Shown in pieces: positions 7,996 through 16,873 of a stretch of DNA of 64,000 nucleotides (position 1 is its first letter; every line of letters begins with the position of its first letter). The position numbers were made by a program, and so were the translations under genes. Location of the stretch: positions 1-64,000 of the forward strand of contig CAKZKA010000266.1 in assembly GCA_937120965.1 (NCBI GenBank). Reading direction: 5' to 3'. This stretch comes from an uncultured Chloroflexota bacterium (lineage in GTDB: Bacteria > Chloroflexota > Chloroflexia > Chloroflexales > Chloroflexaceae). Under the pieces are notes generated by a model. It was not told the origin of the DNA. It saw only the letters and a list, made by a program, of their open reading frames with translations, and ran no database searches.

Positions 7996-10900
7996 CTACT
8001 CCCACGCCCGTAGTTGGCCCGCCCAGTAGCGACCGGCTCGCAGCAGGCGCTCCTGGTGCCGCTCCAGGATGACATAGGCCAGCACCATCAGCAGGCCCAC
8101 GATGCCCAGGATGACCCACTGGTTCGCCAGACGCACCGTGTCAACGGTCATCCACAGCACCCCCGCGACAAAGAAGGCCATCCCGCCCACGAAGGGCACG
8201 CGCAGCCGCGACAGGGCACCGTAGGTCGCCATCAGCAGCGACTCGCCGAAGAGCAGCAAGGAGTAGAACAGGCCGCCCTCGGGCAGCAGGGCCTGAGCCG
8301 CAGTGACGCCGAGCATGAGCATCACGGCTGCGGCTTCGATGAGCTGCGAGGCCCGCCGGTGACCCTGGAAACGGCGTAGCCCCCCTGCCAGGACCAGCAG
8401 GTACAGCCCCGCCGGGATGACGTACCACTGAAGTTCGCGCACGCCCCAGTCGGCGAGCTGGCTGAGCGCCGCGCTAACGAACGCTCCGCCTGCGCCGTAG
8501 GCGTAGCCAGACTGCCGCTCACGCACGGCCAGGGTGGCCAGCAGCAGGCCGAGGCTCGCCAGCGCAAAGGTTAGCGGCGGGAACTGCCCACCCAGACCGG
8601 CTCCCAGCGTGAGCAGCACGGCTGCGCAAAGCGCGCCGACACCGGTCACCCGCCGCCACAGGCTCAGGCCGACGCGCGTCGCCAGCCAGCCCAGCAGGCT
8701 CAGACCCACCAGTTCGAGGACCAGCCAGGCAGAGGCCCAGGCGCCGTCCAGCCCGGCGGCGGTGTGCGCCAGCCAGGCGCCCGGCACAGCCAGCGCCAGA
8801 CTGGCCGTCGCCGCGGCTTCGCGGCGCTCGACCTGGGCAAGCACGGCGAGCAGCGCTGCCAGCGCCAGCGCGGCGCCGGCCAGCACGCCGTCGCTGGCGC
8901 TGGCAAGGGCCAGCGCCCCCGCCCCGCCGAGGCCGGCGCTGGCATAGCCCCATCGCCCTGCGCCGTTCCAGGGGACCGGCGCGCGCCGCAACCCGGCGCT
9001 CGCCAGGCCCTGGAGCCACACCAGCCCCGCCAGCAGCAGGCCGGCCCACTCCAGCGGGCGGTCGGGCCACAACCAGGTGAAGGCGTGAAGGGCTGCCAGG
9101 TCGGCCGCGACGAAGGCCAGCGCCAGGAACCAGGGTTGCCGGTAACGCCAGAGCGCCAGCGCGTAGAGGCCGGCCACGCTCGCCCAGGTGAGGCTGAGAC
9201 GCCCTGGATTGCCGAGCGCCAGCGGCGGCGCAAGGGGTAGCAGGAAAAAGGCTACCAGTTCGTAGGGCAGGGCATAGGCCCGGTCAATACGGCGCAGAAC
9301 CTGGCCGATCAATGCCAGGCCGAGAACCAGGGCGCACACCAGCAGGGCCAGGTCGCCCATCCGCGGCTGCCAGGGGGTGAAGAACCCCTGGCTGGCAGCG
9401 ATGAGCGCGCCGGTAGCGAGGAGTGGCGCCGCGCCGTAGCCCAGGCGCGCCTCTCGCCAGCGGTAGCTGTGTAACGCCGTAAGCCCGGCCAGGCCCAGGA
9501 ACGTCAGCGCGGCGAGAGGATGCTCACTGAAAGCCTCGGGCAAGGCCAGCACCGCTGCGAAACAGCCGGCAAGCCCCCCCAAGCCAATCGCCGGCCAGGT
9601 CCAGTAGCGCAGAGCGGTGGCGCGCAGCCGTTCGCCGACGAGGGTGTAGGCGGCGCTGAGGGCCAGGGCGGTGAGAGTCGCGGCGCGGAGCCAGGTGTCG
9701 CCGACGAAGAAGCGATCGAGGGTGAACCAGGCCGCGAGGAGACCGGCGCCCAGGCTGAGGGTGGCCCAGGGCCAGCCGCGCCGCAGGGAGGCCTGCCCGC
9801 CGAAGATCAGGGTGAGCAGGAGCGCCCCCGGAAGCCGGGTGGCGGCGTGTTCCAGAGCCAGGCTCCCGGCAATCAAGGCGATGAACAGCCCCAGGGTCTG
9901 GAGCGCAGGGTCGTAGGCAGGGCGGAGCGAGCCGGGCCACCAGCGCGCGCTGGCAAAGGCGAGGGCCGCCAGTGGCAGCAGAATCAGGCCGATCTGCCCA
10001 TTGTCGAGGGACGTAAGGGTGAGGAGCACACCCAGCCAGCCGCTGAGGGCGGCGCCTCCGCCGGCGAGCGCCGCAGCGGCCAGCCCGTCGCGGCTGGGGC
10101 CGAGCCAGGCGAAGCGCCCCCGTTCGACCAGCGCGACACCACTCAGGCCCAGGGCCGCCAGCGGGCCAAGGGTGAAGCGGGCCACCGACAGGTCGAAGCC
10201 GGTCGGAAGCAGGACCAGCGCGCCGAGGACCAGCGCGCCGCTGGCCAGTGGCGCGGCGGCGGGGCGCAGGCGCCGTTCGAGGGCCGCGCTCAACCACAGG
10301 TAGCCCAGTGCCAGGAGCGTCAGGGCCAGCATATGCACGCGCAGGGGTACATCGAACGTGTCGAGGATGGCGACCAGCGCCAGGGGCGGGGACGCAACGG
10401 CGGCCCAGAACCACCAGTTGCGCTCGTCGGCCACGTAGCGCAGCACACAGAACAGTGCAGCCGCCAGCAGCGTAACGCCGAAGGCAATCCCGCCGCTCAA
10501 GCCAGCCAGGTAGAGCGCGACGTTGCCCAGAGCCAGCACGGGCACAGCAACCAGGCTGACCCGAGCGACGCCCATAGCTGGCTCCGCGGCGCCCGCTGCC
10601 CGCAGGCGGATGGTAAGGGGAACCAGGGCCGCCAGGAGGCCCGTAGCAACGGCACTTCTCCACCCCCGATCCAGCGCCTCGGGAGCGGCGAAGATCAGAC
10701 TGAGGGCGGCAACAACCGCCGCGCCAGCGTAGAAGGCGCGCCGGGTGCGCCAGGTGGTGAACAGGTACAGCGCCAGGCTCAGGGCCGAGGCCAGTTGCCA
10801 GGCCGCGCGCGGCGCCAGATCGAGCAGGCCGGGGCGGGCCAGAGCAAAGGCAACTACCGGGACGAGCAGGGAGGCCACGGCCTGCACATTGGCGCCAGCG

Positions 10901-11586
10901 GCGCCCAGGGCGGGCTGGCGCGCCATCCACGTTCCCAGGCCCCAGAGGGCAGCGGTGGTTCCGGCGAGGATGGCGAACTGCGCTGGCGGGGAAAAGCTGG
11001 CCCAATTGAAGATCACCAGGGTCAGGCTCGAAATAACCAGCAAGAAAGCGCCCAGGTAGAGGAGGGTGCGGCGGGTGCCCAGGGCCAGCAGCGCGGCGCT
11101 CCAGGAGCGGACGCTCACCCGCGGGGGCGGCTCGGCGACAGGGGCGGGCGCCAGCGCGGCGGGAACGGGGGCTTCGCCCGAAGGCACGGCAGGCGTCGGG
11201 GCTGCCGCAGCCATGGCGGGCGCCGGTGCTGGCGCTGCCGCAGCCGCGGCGGGCGCCGGCGCTGGCGCTGCCGCAGCCGCGGCGGGCGCCGGCGCTGGCG
11301 CTGCCGCAGAAGAGAATGTGCCGAAGCCGGCAGCAGCGTAGTCGGCGGCGATCAAGCCGCGAATCGCCGCCCCCACCGCGGGCGAAAGACGCTCTTCGGC
11401 CACCCAGCGCTGCACCAGCGCGTCGAACTCAACGAATCGGTCCGGCGTGGAAGGCCGGGCCGACGGCGTGACGTAGGGGTTGACCGTGCGCGGTCGCGCC
11501 GGTCGGCGTACCAGCCAGACGATGAGGGCCAGGAGCAGAATGGCCGGCAGGGCGGTGCAGAGGAGTGTGGTCAGCACGTCGAACAT
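7996..11586 (-). CDS. very large polytopic membrane protein (DUF2157/SCO7613-like)
   Basis: 1196 residues from ATG 11586, with AGGAGA about five bases upstream. One N-terminal membrane segment (8-24) is followed by a soluble region with FDALVQRWVAEERLSPAVG (about 50-75), a low-complexity Pro/Ala linker (about 95-150, encoded by near-identical DNA repeats), and then some 30 or more hydrophobic segments to the C-terminus. The first of these, LYLGAFLLVISSLTLVIFNW, resembles DUF2157-type proteins and the large actinobacterial SCO7613 group. Function unknown; a scaffold or envelope role is possible. It ends against a TACCA element and converges on the symporter operon. The long opposite-strand frames are GC shadows. 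Confidence 0.8.
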   Translation of the reverse strand: MFDVLTTLLCTALPAILLLALIVWLVRRPARPRTVNPYVTPSARPSTPDRFVEFDALVQRWVAEERLSPAVGAAIRGLIAADYAAAGFGTFSSAAAPAPAPAAAAAAPAPAPAAAAAAPAPAPAMAAAAPTPAVPSGEAPVPAALAPAPVAEPPPRVSVRSWSAALLALGTRRTLLYLGAFLLVISSLTLVIFNWASFSPPAQFAILAGTTAALWGLGTWMARQPALGAAGANVQAVASLLVPVVAFALARPGLLDLAPRAAWQLASALSLALYLFTTWRTRRAFYAGAAVVAALSLIFAAPEALDRGWRSAVATGLLAALVPLTIRLRAAGAAEPAMGVARVSLVAVPVLALGNVALYLAGLSGGIAFGVTLLAAALFCVLRYVADERNWWFWAAVASPPLALVAILDTFDVPLRVHMLALTLLALGYLWLSAALERRLRPAAAPLASGALVLGALVLLPTGFDLSVARFTLGPLAALGLSGVALVERGRFAWLGPSRDGLAAAALAGGGAALSGWLGVLLTLTSLDNGQIGLILLPLAALAFASARWWPGSLRPAYDPALQTLGLFIALIAGSLALEHAATRLPGALLLTLIFGGQASLRRGWPWATLSLGAGLLAAWFTLDRFFVGDTWLRAATLTALALSAAYTLVGERLRATALRYWTWPAIGLGGLAGCFAAVLALPEAFSEHPLAALTFLGLAGLTALHSYRWREARLGYGAAPLLATGALIAASQGFFTPWQPRMGDLALLVCALVLGLALIGQVLRRIDRAYALPYELVAFFLLPLAPPLALGNPGRLSLTWASVAGLYALALWRYRQPWFLALAFVAADLAALHAFTWLWPDRPLEWAGLLLAGLVWLQGLASAGLRRAPVPWNGAGRWGYASAGLGGAGALALASASDGVLAGAALALAALLAVLAQVERREAAATASLALAVPGAWLAHTAAGLDGAWASAWLVLELVGLSLLGWLATRVGLSLWRRVTGVGALCAAVLLTLGAGLGGQFPPLTFALASLGLLLATLAVRERQSGYAYGAGGAFVSAALSQLADWGVRELQWYVIPAGLYLLVLAGGLRRFQGHRRASQLIEAAAVMLMLGVTAAQALLPEGGLFYSLLLFGESLLMATYGALSRLRVPFVGGMAFFVAGVLWMTVDTVRLANQWVILGIVGLLMVLAYVILERHQERLLRAGRYWAGQLRAWE
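11165..11325. repeat. in-gene tandem repeat encoding the Pro/Ala linker
   Basis: Three nearly identical units of about 36-39 bp, built on GCGGGCGCCGGCGCTGGCGC and TGCCGCAGCCGC, lie inside the 1196-residue membrane protein gene. They encode alternating PAPAP and AAAAAA runs. Copy number is likely to vary between strains, by analogy with other in-frame GC repeats. Confidence 0.8.
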
Positions 11587-11940
11587 AAACTCTCCTGAGG
11601 TGAAGATATAGGAAACCGGGTTTTCCCATCCCCCTGCCTGTAGGGGTGGCAAGCCCGCCCCACCGGGAGGGTTTGGGAGGACGATGCCCTCCCGGGAATA
11701 AACTTGTCTTCATCGTGTCAGAGTATGGGGAAACCGGGTTTCCTCATCCCCCTGCCTGTGGAGGCGGCAAGCCCACCCCAGCGGGAGGGTTTGGGAGGGC
11801 TTCGCCCTCCGGGGAAACAACCTGTTCTCATCCTGGCAGGGCGCGGCGTAGCCGCATACCATTGCAGACTGCCAATTTCACAACGACAACGCGACGGGTT
11901 TTGGGAGCCGGGGGCCGCGCACAGCTCGGTGGGTGCAGCC
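11587..11940. repeat. palindromic repeat block A-B-A-B
   Basis: Starts with a CACCTCA (module D end) fused to the ribosome-binding site of the minus-strand gene, then module A (about 11611-11628), B (11668-11695), A (11727-11745) and B (11786-11815), and a module C trace (GGCGTAGCCGC near 11850). No gene is seen. Confidence 0.75.
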
Positions 11941-11980
11941 TACACGTAGTGTACGATATGCCACGTTACGCTGGTGTAAC
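11941..11980. promoter_or_regulatory. two small dyads upstream of the 60-aa gene
   Basis: TACACGTAGTGTA (11941-11953) is a TACAC/GTGTA dyad, and GTTAC (11965-11969) pairs with GTAAC (11976-11980). They lie 150-190 bp before the small membrane protein gene and are not part of the common repeat modules, so they may be operator sites. No regulator is assigned and no clear -35/-10 pair was found. Confidence 0.35.
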
Positions 11981-12136
11981 CAGGAGGTAAGCGTTTTGTA
12001 ACCGAGGAGATTCTCCCTGCAAAGGGGGAAATCGCTCGCCAGAAGAGGGGTAAGGCGCCCCTCCACAGCGCAGCTCTGGATGGTTACTCTACGAGAAGAG
12101 ATTGAGGAGTGCTGAACACACAGGAGAGGTACAAGT

Positions 12137-12319
12137 ATGGAGGCGATGAATCAGCGCGCGCCGCAGATGGCGGGTCTCGAAGAGCGCACGCAGAGTCGGG
12201 GTCTCTTCGGTGAAGTTTCGGAAACCACGGCCCTGGTGCTGGCGGCGGTGATTACCCTGATTACATTCGGGGCAATCGCATACGCGATCCATCTCCTGTT
12301 CACCTCTCTGGGGGGATAA
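12137..12319 (+). CDS. small single-pass membrane protein
   Basis: 60 residues, with GGAGAG about nine bases before the ATG. A polar N-terminus (MEAMNQRAPQMAGLEERTQS) is followed by one membrane helix (about 30-54). No family is recognised. Good translation signal and codon pattern support a real gene. It converges on the phosphoesterase gene, with only 36 bp between the stop codons. Confidence 0.6.
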   Translation: MEAMNQRAPQMAGLEERTQSRGLFGEVSETTALVLAAVITLITFGAIAYAIHLLFTSLGG

Positions 12320-12355
12320 GCGCGGGGTTCCCCACTGATGAACGGTGGCAGATTC

Positions 12356-13102
12356 TCACGGCCTGGCGAGTGTTGAAGGCTCGCCGGGCCGTTGCATTTC
12401 GATGACCTCACCGGCGATTAGATAGGCGCGGTCGCCGGCGCCGGGGTACACAGTGGTGTGGCCAGTGAAACTGCCGAAGGCGGGCAGGATGGCGCGGCGC
12501 GGGCCGACGAGGAAGCAGGGCAACCGTTCGCGCTGCCGCCCCGGGCCGGTCAGGACGACGGCGGGATGCAGGTGGCCGGCCAGAACATAGCCCGGGGTGG
12601 CGGTGTCGGGATCGTGGCAGAGGGCGAAGGGGCCAAGGGCGACGGGCGCATTGAGACAGGTGATGCCCCACTCCGGCGGCGGGTCGCCGGCACGCACGTC
12701 GTGGTTGCCCCGCACGAGCAGCACCTCCAGGTCGGGATGGGCGGCACGCCAGGCAGCGATGGCCGCGAGCACGGTCGGCGTGCGGCCAGCGCGAGCGTGG
12801 AGAAAGTCGCCAAGAATGGCCAGGCGGGTAGCGCCGGTGCGCACCAGGGCGCCGGTGAGCCGGCCCAGGTCGGTAATGCTGTTCTCGGGAGCGGCGATGG
12901 CCGCGGCGCGAAAGCTGGCCGCTTTGCCCAGGTGGGTATCGGCGATGATCAGGGTGCGCTCGCGCGGCCAGAACAGCGCCCGCTCCGGGAGCAGAGTAAC
13001 GGATACGCCGGCGAGGGAGAGGACAAATGGCCGGGGAGCGGGGTCACGCCGCTCCCCGGCGCTGGTTTCGTCGTGAGGTATAGGGCAACCTGACTCAGGC
13101 AT
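12356..13102 (-). CDS. pdeM: PdeM-like metallophosphoesterase (ligase-associated family)
   Basis: 248 residues. Calcineurin-type motifs in order: IADTHLGK (about 52-59), GDFLHAR (near 97), RGNHD (near 131) and GHLHP (near 174). Together they form the dimetal site. The LPERALFWP and IADTHLGKAASFR context is that of the ligase-associated DNA damage response phosphoesterase PdeM family. Relatives are usually encoded with an ATP-dependent ligase and helicase; none is near here, so the gene is an orphan and the DNA-repair role is family-based inference. Start ATG 13102 has a weak ribosome-binding site. Confidence 0.85.
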   Translation of the reverse strand: MPESGCPIPHDETSAGERRDPAPRPFVLSLAGVSVTLLPERALFWPRERTLIIADTHLGKAASFRAAAIAAPENSITDLGRLTGALVRTGATRLAILGDFLHARAGRTPTVLAAIAAWRAAHPDLEVLLVRGNHDVRAGDPPPEWGITCLNAPVALGPFALCHDPDTATPGYVLAGHLHPAVVLTGPGRQRERLPCFLVGPRRAILPAFGSFTGHTTVYPGAGDRAYLIAGEVIEMQRPGEPSTLARP

Positions 13103-13275
13103 GGTTCAGACCTGCTTGACAATCTGGCCCTCATCTCCACACCTCCACAGCTCTCCAGGGTGGTTGTGTGGAGGTGTAGAGCCGCGGAGATGTAGAGCGA
13201 CTGTAACGTTACAACGCTTGCTGGGGAGACCAGAGCCGCGCGCGGGGCATTCCAATATGGTGAATCTCCGACGAA
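13103..13275. repeat. inverted repeat and half copy of the GGCGGACAG element
   Basis: ACACCTCCACA (about 13138-13148) pairs with TGTGGAGGTGT (about 13167-13177). This sequence family (CTCCAC/GTGGAG) recurs at 24545-24580 and 42360-42412. At about 13217-13262 the segment GGGGAGACCAGAGCCGCGCG matches the right half of the GGGGCGGACAG element seen at 18340 and 56450, without its terminal repeat. Confidence 0.6.
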
Positions 13276-13479
13276 CCTGAGGTGAACATAGCCCGCCCGC
13301 GGGAGGGTTTGGGAGGGCTGCGCCCTCCCAAGAAGAATAATATTTTCATTCTGGCGTTGTGCGCCCCGCGCATGGGGCCTGAGGTGAACATAGCCCGCCC
13401 GCGGGAGGGTTTGGGAGGGCTGCGCCCTCCCAAGAAGAATAATATTTTCATTCTGGCGTTGTGCGCCCCGCGCATGGGG
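13276..13479. repeat. perfect 102-bp tandem duplication of a D-B-C module set
   Basis: The block starting CCTGAGGTGAACATAGCCCG at 13276 is repeated base for base from 13378, each copy containing module D, a module B hairpin, the AATAATATTTTCATTCTGGCG spacer and a GCGCCCCGCGCATGGGGC end. A third copy starts with CCTGA at 13480 and stops. Confidence 0.95.
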
Positions 13480-13753
13480 CCTGACATGATTGTACTACCA
13501 TTTCCGATTGTGGATAGCGGATGCGGGGACCGGCAGGGGCTCTCCGCACCCTCGTGGCAGAGGATGTGGGATGTCGGCGCCTGCCCACGAACAGCATGCA
13601 GGGCAGCCGCGTAAGCCCAACAATTATTTGTGACCGACACCACAAAGTGAATGGTCGCGGGCGTGGTACAATGTCAGGCAGGCAGCGACGCGCGGCAAAG
13701 GCGCCGGGCGTCGGCGGCCCAGACACAGCAGCGTCAAGGCGAGAAGACACCCT
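13480..13753. other. upstream region of sucA
   Basis: Begins with a TACCATTTCCGATTGTGG fragment of the TACCA element family (about 13497). A possible -10, TACAAT at 13667-13672, has no convincing -35. Otherwise no gene or recognisable site. Confidence 0.4.
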
Positions 13754-16552
13754 ATGAACATGCGGCAATTCCACGGGCCCAACGCCGGTTACCTGGTGGA
13801 GCTGTACGAGCGGTACACGGCTAACCCGGCCACGGTGGACGAGGCGACGCGGGCCTTTTTCAGCCAGTACGGCCCGCCGGATACGGAACTGGCGGCCTCG
13901 GGTCAGACGCAGCTCGACGTAACGCGGATCGTCGGCGCAGCGCGGCTGATCCGCTACATCCGCGAGTTAGGGCACCTGGCAGCGCGAATTGACCCCCTGG
14001 GCAGCGCCCCGCCCGGCGATCCAGGGCTGGAACTGGCCACCCACGGCGTAACTGTTGCGGACCTGGCGGCCCTGCCGGCGCACATCGTGCGCGGGCCGCT
14101 CGTCGCCCAGTCGGCGAATGCCGCCGAAGGGGTCGAAAAGCTGCGGCAGATTTACTCGGGCCCGATCGGCTATGAGACCGACCAGATCCAGAACTACGAA
14201 GAGCGCAACTGGATCCGCGATTGCGCCGAGAGCCGACGCTTCTTCGGGGGCATGGACGCCGACCGGCAGCGCGAATTGCTCGACCGTCTGACCGAAGTGG
14301 AGACCTTCGAGCGCTTCCTGCACAAGACGTTCCCCGGTCAAAAGCGCTTTTCGATCGAAGGCTGCGATATGCTGGTGCCGATGATTGACGCGATCATCCG
14401 CAACGCAGCGGTAGCCGGTACGCGAGAAGTGGTGATCGGTATGGCCCATCGCGGGCGACTCAATGTGCTGGCCCATATCCTTGGCAAACCGTACCTCTCC
14501 ATTCTCAGCGAGTTCCAGACCCCCGATTACTCCAAGGACACCTACCTGGGATGGACGGGCGACGTGAAGTACCACCTCGGGGCGCGCAAGGCCTACCGCG
14601 AGAGTGGCGTTTCCGAGATGCCGATCACCCTGGCGCCCAACCCCAGCCACCTGGAGTTCGTCAACCCGGTCATCCTGGGGCGCACCCGGGCCGCGCAGGA
14701 GAAGCGCACGCGCCCCGGCTTTCCCTACGAAGATGAGAAAGAGGCCCTGGCGATCATAATCCACGGCGATGCGGCCTTCCCCGGGCAGGGCATTGTCGCC
14801 GAGACGCTGAACCTGTCGGGCCTGACCGGCTATCGCGTGGGCGGGGCGATCCATATTATTCTAAACAATCAGATCGGCTTTACCACCGATAGTCGCGACT
14901 CGCGCTCCACGCTCTACGCCAGCGACCTGGCGCGCGGCTTCGAGATGCCGGTGGTTCACGTGAACGCGGACCACGTCGAGGCCTGTATCGCGGTAGCGCG
15001 CATGGCCTGGGCCTACCGTGAGAAGTTCGAGAAGGACTTTGTGATTGACCTGGTGGGGTACCGGCGCTGGGGGCACAACGAGGGCGACGAGCCGGAGTTT
15101 ACCCAGCCGCGGATGTACGAGAAGATCCGCAACCACCCGACGGTGCGAGCGCTATGGGCCCAGGAACTGGAGCGCCGGGGCCTGATCACCCACGAAGAGG
15201 CCGAGGCGCGGGTCGAGGCGGTGATGACCAGGTTGCAGCATGCCTTCGATACGGTGCGCGAGCGGCAGCGCCTGGCCGCGGAAGCGCCTCCCCAACCTCC
15301 CGCCCCACCCGTGGTGAACCAGATGCGCAACAAGGTCTTCGCCAAGCCGATCTCGCGCCAGAAGCTGCTGGAGCTGAACGAGGCGCTGCTCGAGCGGCCC
15401 GAGGACTTTACGGCGCACCCCAAGCTGGAGCGGATGCTGCAACGCCGCCGCCAGAGTATCCACGACGAAGGGGGCATCGACTGGGCCCACGCCGAGATCC
15501 TGGCCTTCGCCGCCATTCTGGCCGACGGCACGCCCATCCGGATGTCCGGGCAGGACACCGAGCGGGGCACCTTCAGCCAGCGCCACCTGGTGCTGCACGA
15601 TGTGGTCACCGGGGAACGCTTCATTCCCCTGCACCATATTCCCCAGGCCCGGGCCTCGTTCGCGGTGTACAACAGCCCGCTCTCCGAAGCGGCGGTGCTG
15701 GGTTTCGAGTATGGTTACAGCACCCACGCGCCGGGTACCCTGGTGATCTGGGAAGCCCAGTTCGGCGATTTTGCCAACGGCGCGCAGGTGATTATTGACC
15801 AGTTCATCGTTTCGGGGCGCGCCAAGTGGTCGGTGGACCCGGCGCTGGTGTTGCTGCTGCCGCACGGCTACGAGGGCCAGGGGCCCGAGCATTCCTCGGC
15901 GCGCCTGGAGCGCTTTTTGCAGCTCTGCGCGACCGACAACATCCGCGTGGCAAATCCGACGACCGCGGCGCAGTACTTTCACCTGTTGCGCTACCAGGCC
16001 GCCGCCCTGCCGGTGCATCCGCGGCCCCTGGTGGTGATGACGCCCAAGAGCCTGCTGCGCCACCCGCGCGCGGCCTCTTCGTTGAGTGAGTTGACCCAGA
16101 CGCAGTTCCAGCCGGTGCTGGGGTTGGGCGCCGAGGCCCCCAACCCCGCCGACGTGACACGCCTCATCCTGTGCAGTGGCAAGGTGGCGATTGATTTGCT
16201 CTCCTCCGTCGAGTTCGAGCAGGCCCGCGGCAGTGTGGATGTGTTGCGGGTCGAGATGCTCTACCCGTTTCCTCAGGAGCAACTCGAGGCGGCATTGGCG
16301 CGCTACCCGCAGGTGCAGGAGGTGGTCTGGTTGCAGGAGGAGCCGCAGAATATGGGCGCGTGGAGCTACATCGCGCCCAAATTGCGGGCGCTGCTGCCAC
16401 CGTCGCTGCCCCTTAGCTACGTTGGCCGTCCAGAGTCGGCATCAACGGCCGAGGGTATTCACAGCGCGCACATTGCCGAGCAGCAGCGCATCCTGCGCGA
16501 AGCGCTGCGCGGGGCGGCAGTAGCGGCGGCGACCGGTGGAATGCTGACGTGA
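13754..16552 (+). CDS. sucA: 2-oxoglutarate dehydrogenase E1 component
   Basis: 932 residues, the usual length for stand-alone E1o, without the E2-like N-terminal domain of the actinobacterial Kgd fusion. N-terminus FHGPNAGYLVELYERY is the short E1o motif used to dock E2. The thiamine-diphosphate fold shows GMAHRGRLNVLAHILGKP, then the GDG-type motif as HGDAAFPGQGIVAETLNLS through LNNQIGFTT; the C-terminal half has SGQDTERGTFSQRH and a transketolase-like domain. It decarboxylates 2-oxoglutarate and passes the succinyl group to E2, encoded 321 bp downstream on the same strand. No E3 gene is in the window. ATG 13754 or 13760; neither has a strong ribosome-binding site. Confidence 0.97.
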   Translation: MNMRQFHGPNAGYLVELYERYTANPATVDEATRAFFSQYGPPDTELAASGQTQLDVTRIVGAARLIRYIRELGHLAARIDPLGSAPPGDPGLELATHGVTVADLAALPAHIVRGPLVAQSANAAEGVEKLRQIYSGPIGYETDQIQNYEERNWIRDCAESRRFFGGMDADRQRELLDRLTEVETFERFLHKTFPGQKRFSIEGCDMLVPMIDAIIRNAAVAGTREVVIGMAHRGRLNVLAHILGKPYLSILSEFQTPDYSKDTYLGWTGDVKYHLGARKAYRESGVSEMPITLAPNPSHLEFVNPVILGRTRAAQEKRTRPGFPYEDEKEALAIIIHGDAAFPGQGIVAETLNLSGLTGYRVGGAIHIILNNQIGFTTDSRDSRSTLYASDLARGFEMPVVHVNADHVEACIAVARMAWAYREKFEKDFVIDLVGYRRWGHNEGDEPEFTQPRMYEKIRNHPTVRALWAQELERRGLITHEEAEARVEAVMTRLQHAFDTVRERQRLAAEAPPQPPAPPVVNQMRNKVFAKPISRQKLLELNEALLERPEDFTAHPKLERMLQRRRQSIHDEGGIDWAHAEILAFAAILADGTPIRMSGQDTERGTFSQRHLVLHDVVTGERFIPLHHIPQARASFAVYNSPLSEAAVLGFEYGYSTHAPGTLVIWEAQFGDFANGAQVIIDQFIVSGRAKWSVDPALVLLLPHGYEGQGPEHSSARLERFLQLCATDNIRVANPTTAAQYFHLLRYQAAALPVHPRPLVVMTPKSLLRHPRAASSLSELTQTQFQPVLGLGAEAPNPADVTRLILCSGKVAIDLLSSVEFEQARGSVDVLRVEMLYPFPQEQLEAALARYPQVQEVVWLQEEPQNMGAWSYIAPKLRALLPPSLPLSYVGRPESASTAEGIHSAHIAEQQRILREALRGAAVAAATGGMLT

Positions 16553-16564
16553 ACCGTGGGAAAA

Positions 16565-16595
16565 CCGGCAAGCTCATCTGCCCTGAGCTTGCCGG
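16565..16595 (+). terminator. perfect hairpin between sucA and sucB
   Basis: CCGGCAAGCTCA (16565-16576) pairs exactly with 16584-16595 around a 7-nt loop, 12 bp after the sucA stop. There is no U tract, so it may stabilise the 3' end or attenuate transcription rather than terminate it fully, lowering E2 relative to E1. Confidence 0.45.
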
Positions 16596-16873
16596 GCCGC
16601 GCCCATGCCTGAGGGAAGGTGCGGGAGGGCTGCGTCCTCTTGAGAGCATGTCCGTTCACGCCGGAGGGGCGCAGCGTAGCCGCAGGGGTGTCTGATTTGC
16701 AGGCGGGGAAGCGGGTTTGCTCCCCCTGCCCGAGAGCGCGTTCCGGGAGGGCGCGGCCCTTGCCGGCCGCCCGCGAAGGGGGGGTGCAGGGCGCCCGGGT
16801 TGTCGCACCCGCTACATCGGAGGGTTTGGGAGGGCGTAGCCCTCTGGCTCATAGCGTCGGAGAAAAACAGGCC
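16596..16873. repeat. decayed repeat block between sucA and sucB
   Basis: Contains a module C trace (GGGGCGCAGCGTAGCCGCAG near 16670), GGCAGGC-type GC stretches and a module B arm (GGGAGGGCGTAGCCCTC near 16829). No gene is seen. The in-frame extension upstream of sucB through this block is not expected to be translated. Confidence 0.6.

Noticed and set aside
9520-11598. 692-codon plus-strand frame inside the giant membrane protein
   Set aside because: Composition (Gly/Gln/Arg/Ala-rich, no hydrophobic core) is that of an antisense shadow; the minus-strand gene has a proper start and membrane pattern.
13276-13479. CRISPR-like array because of repeated units
   Set aside because: The 102-bp units are contiguous and identical with no unique spacers; they are a tandem duplication. 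No cas genes or other CRISPR arrays were seen.
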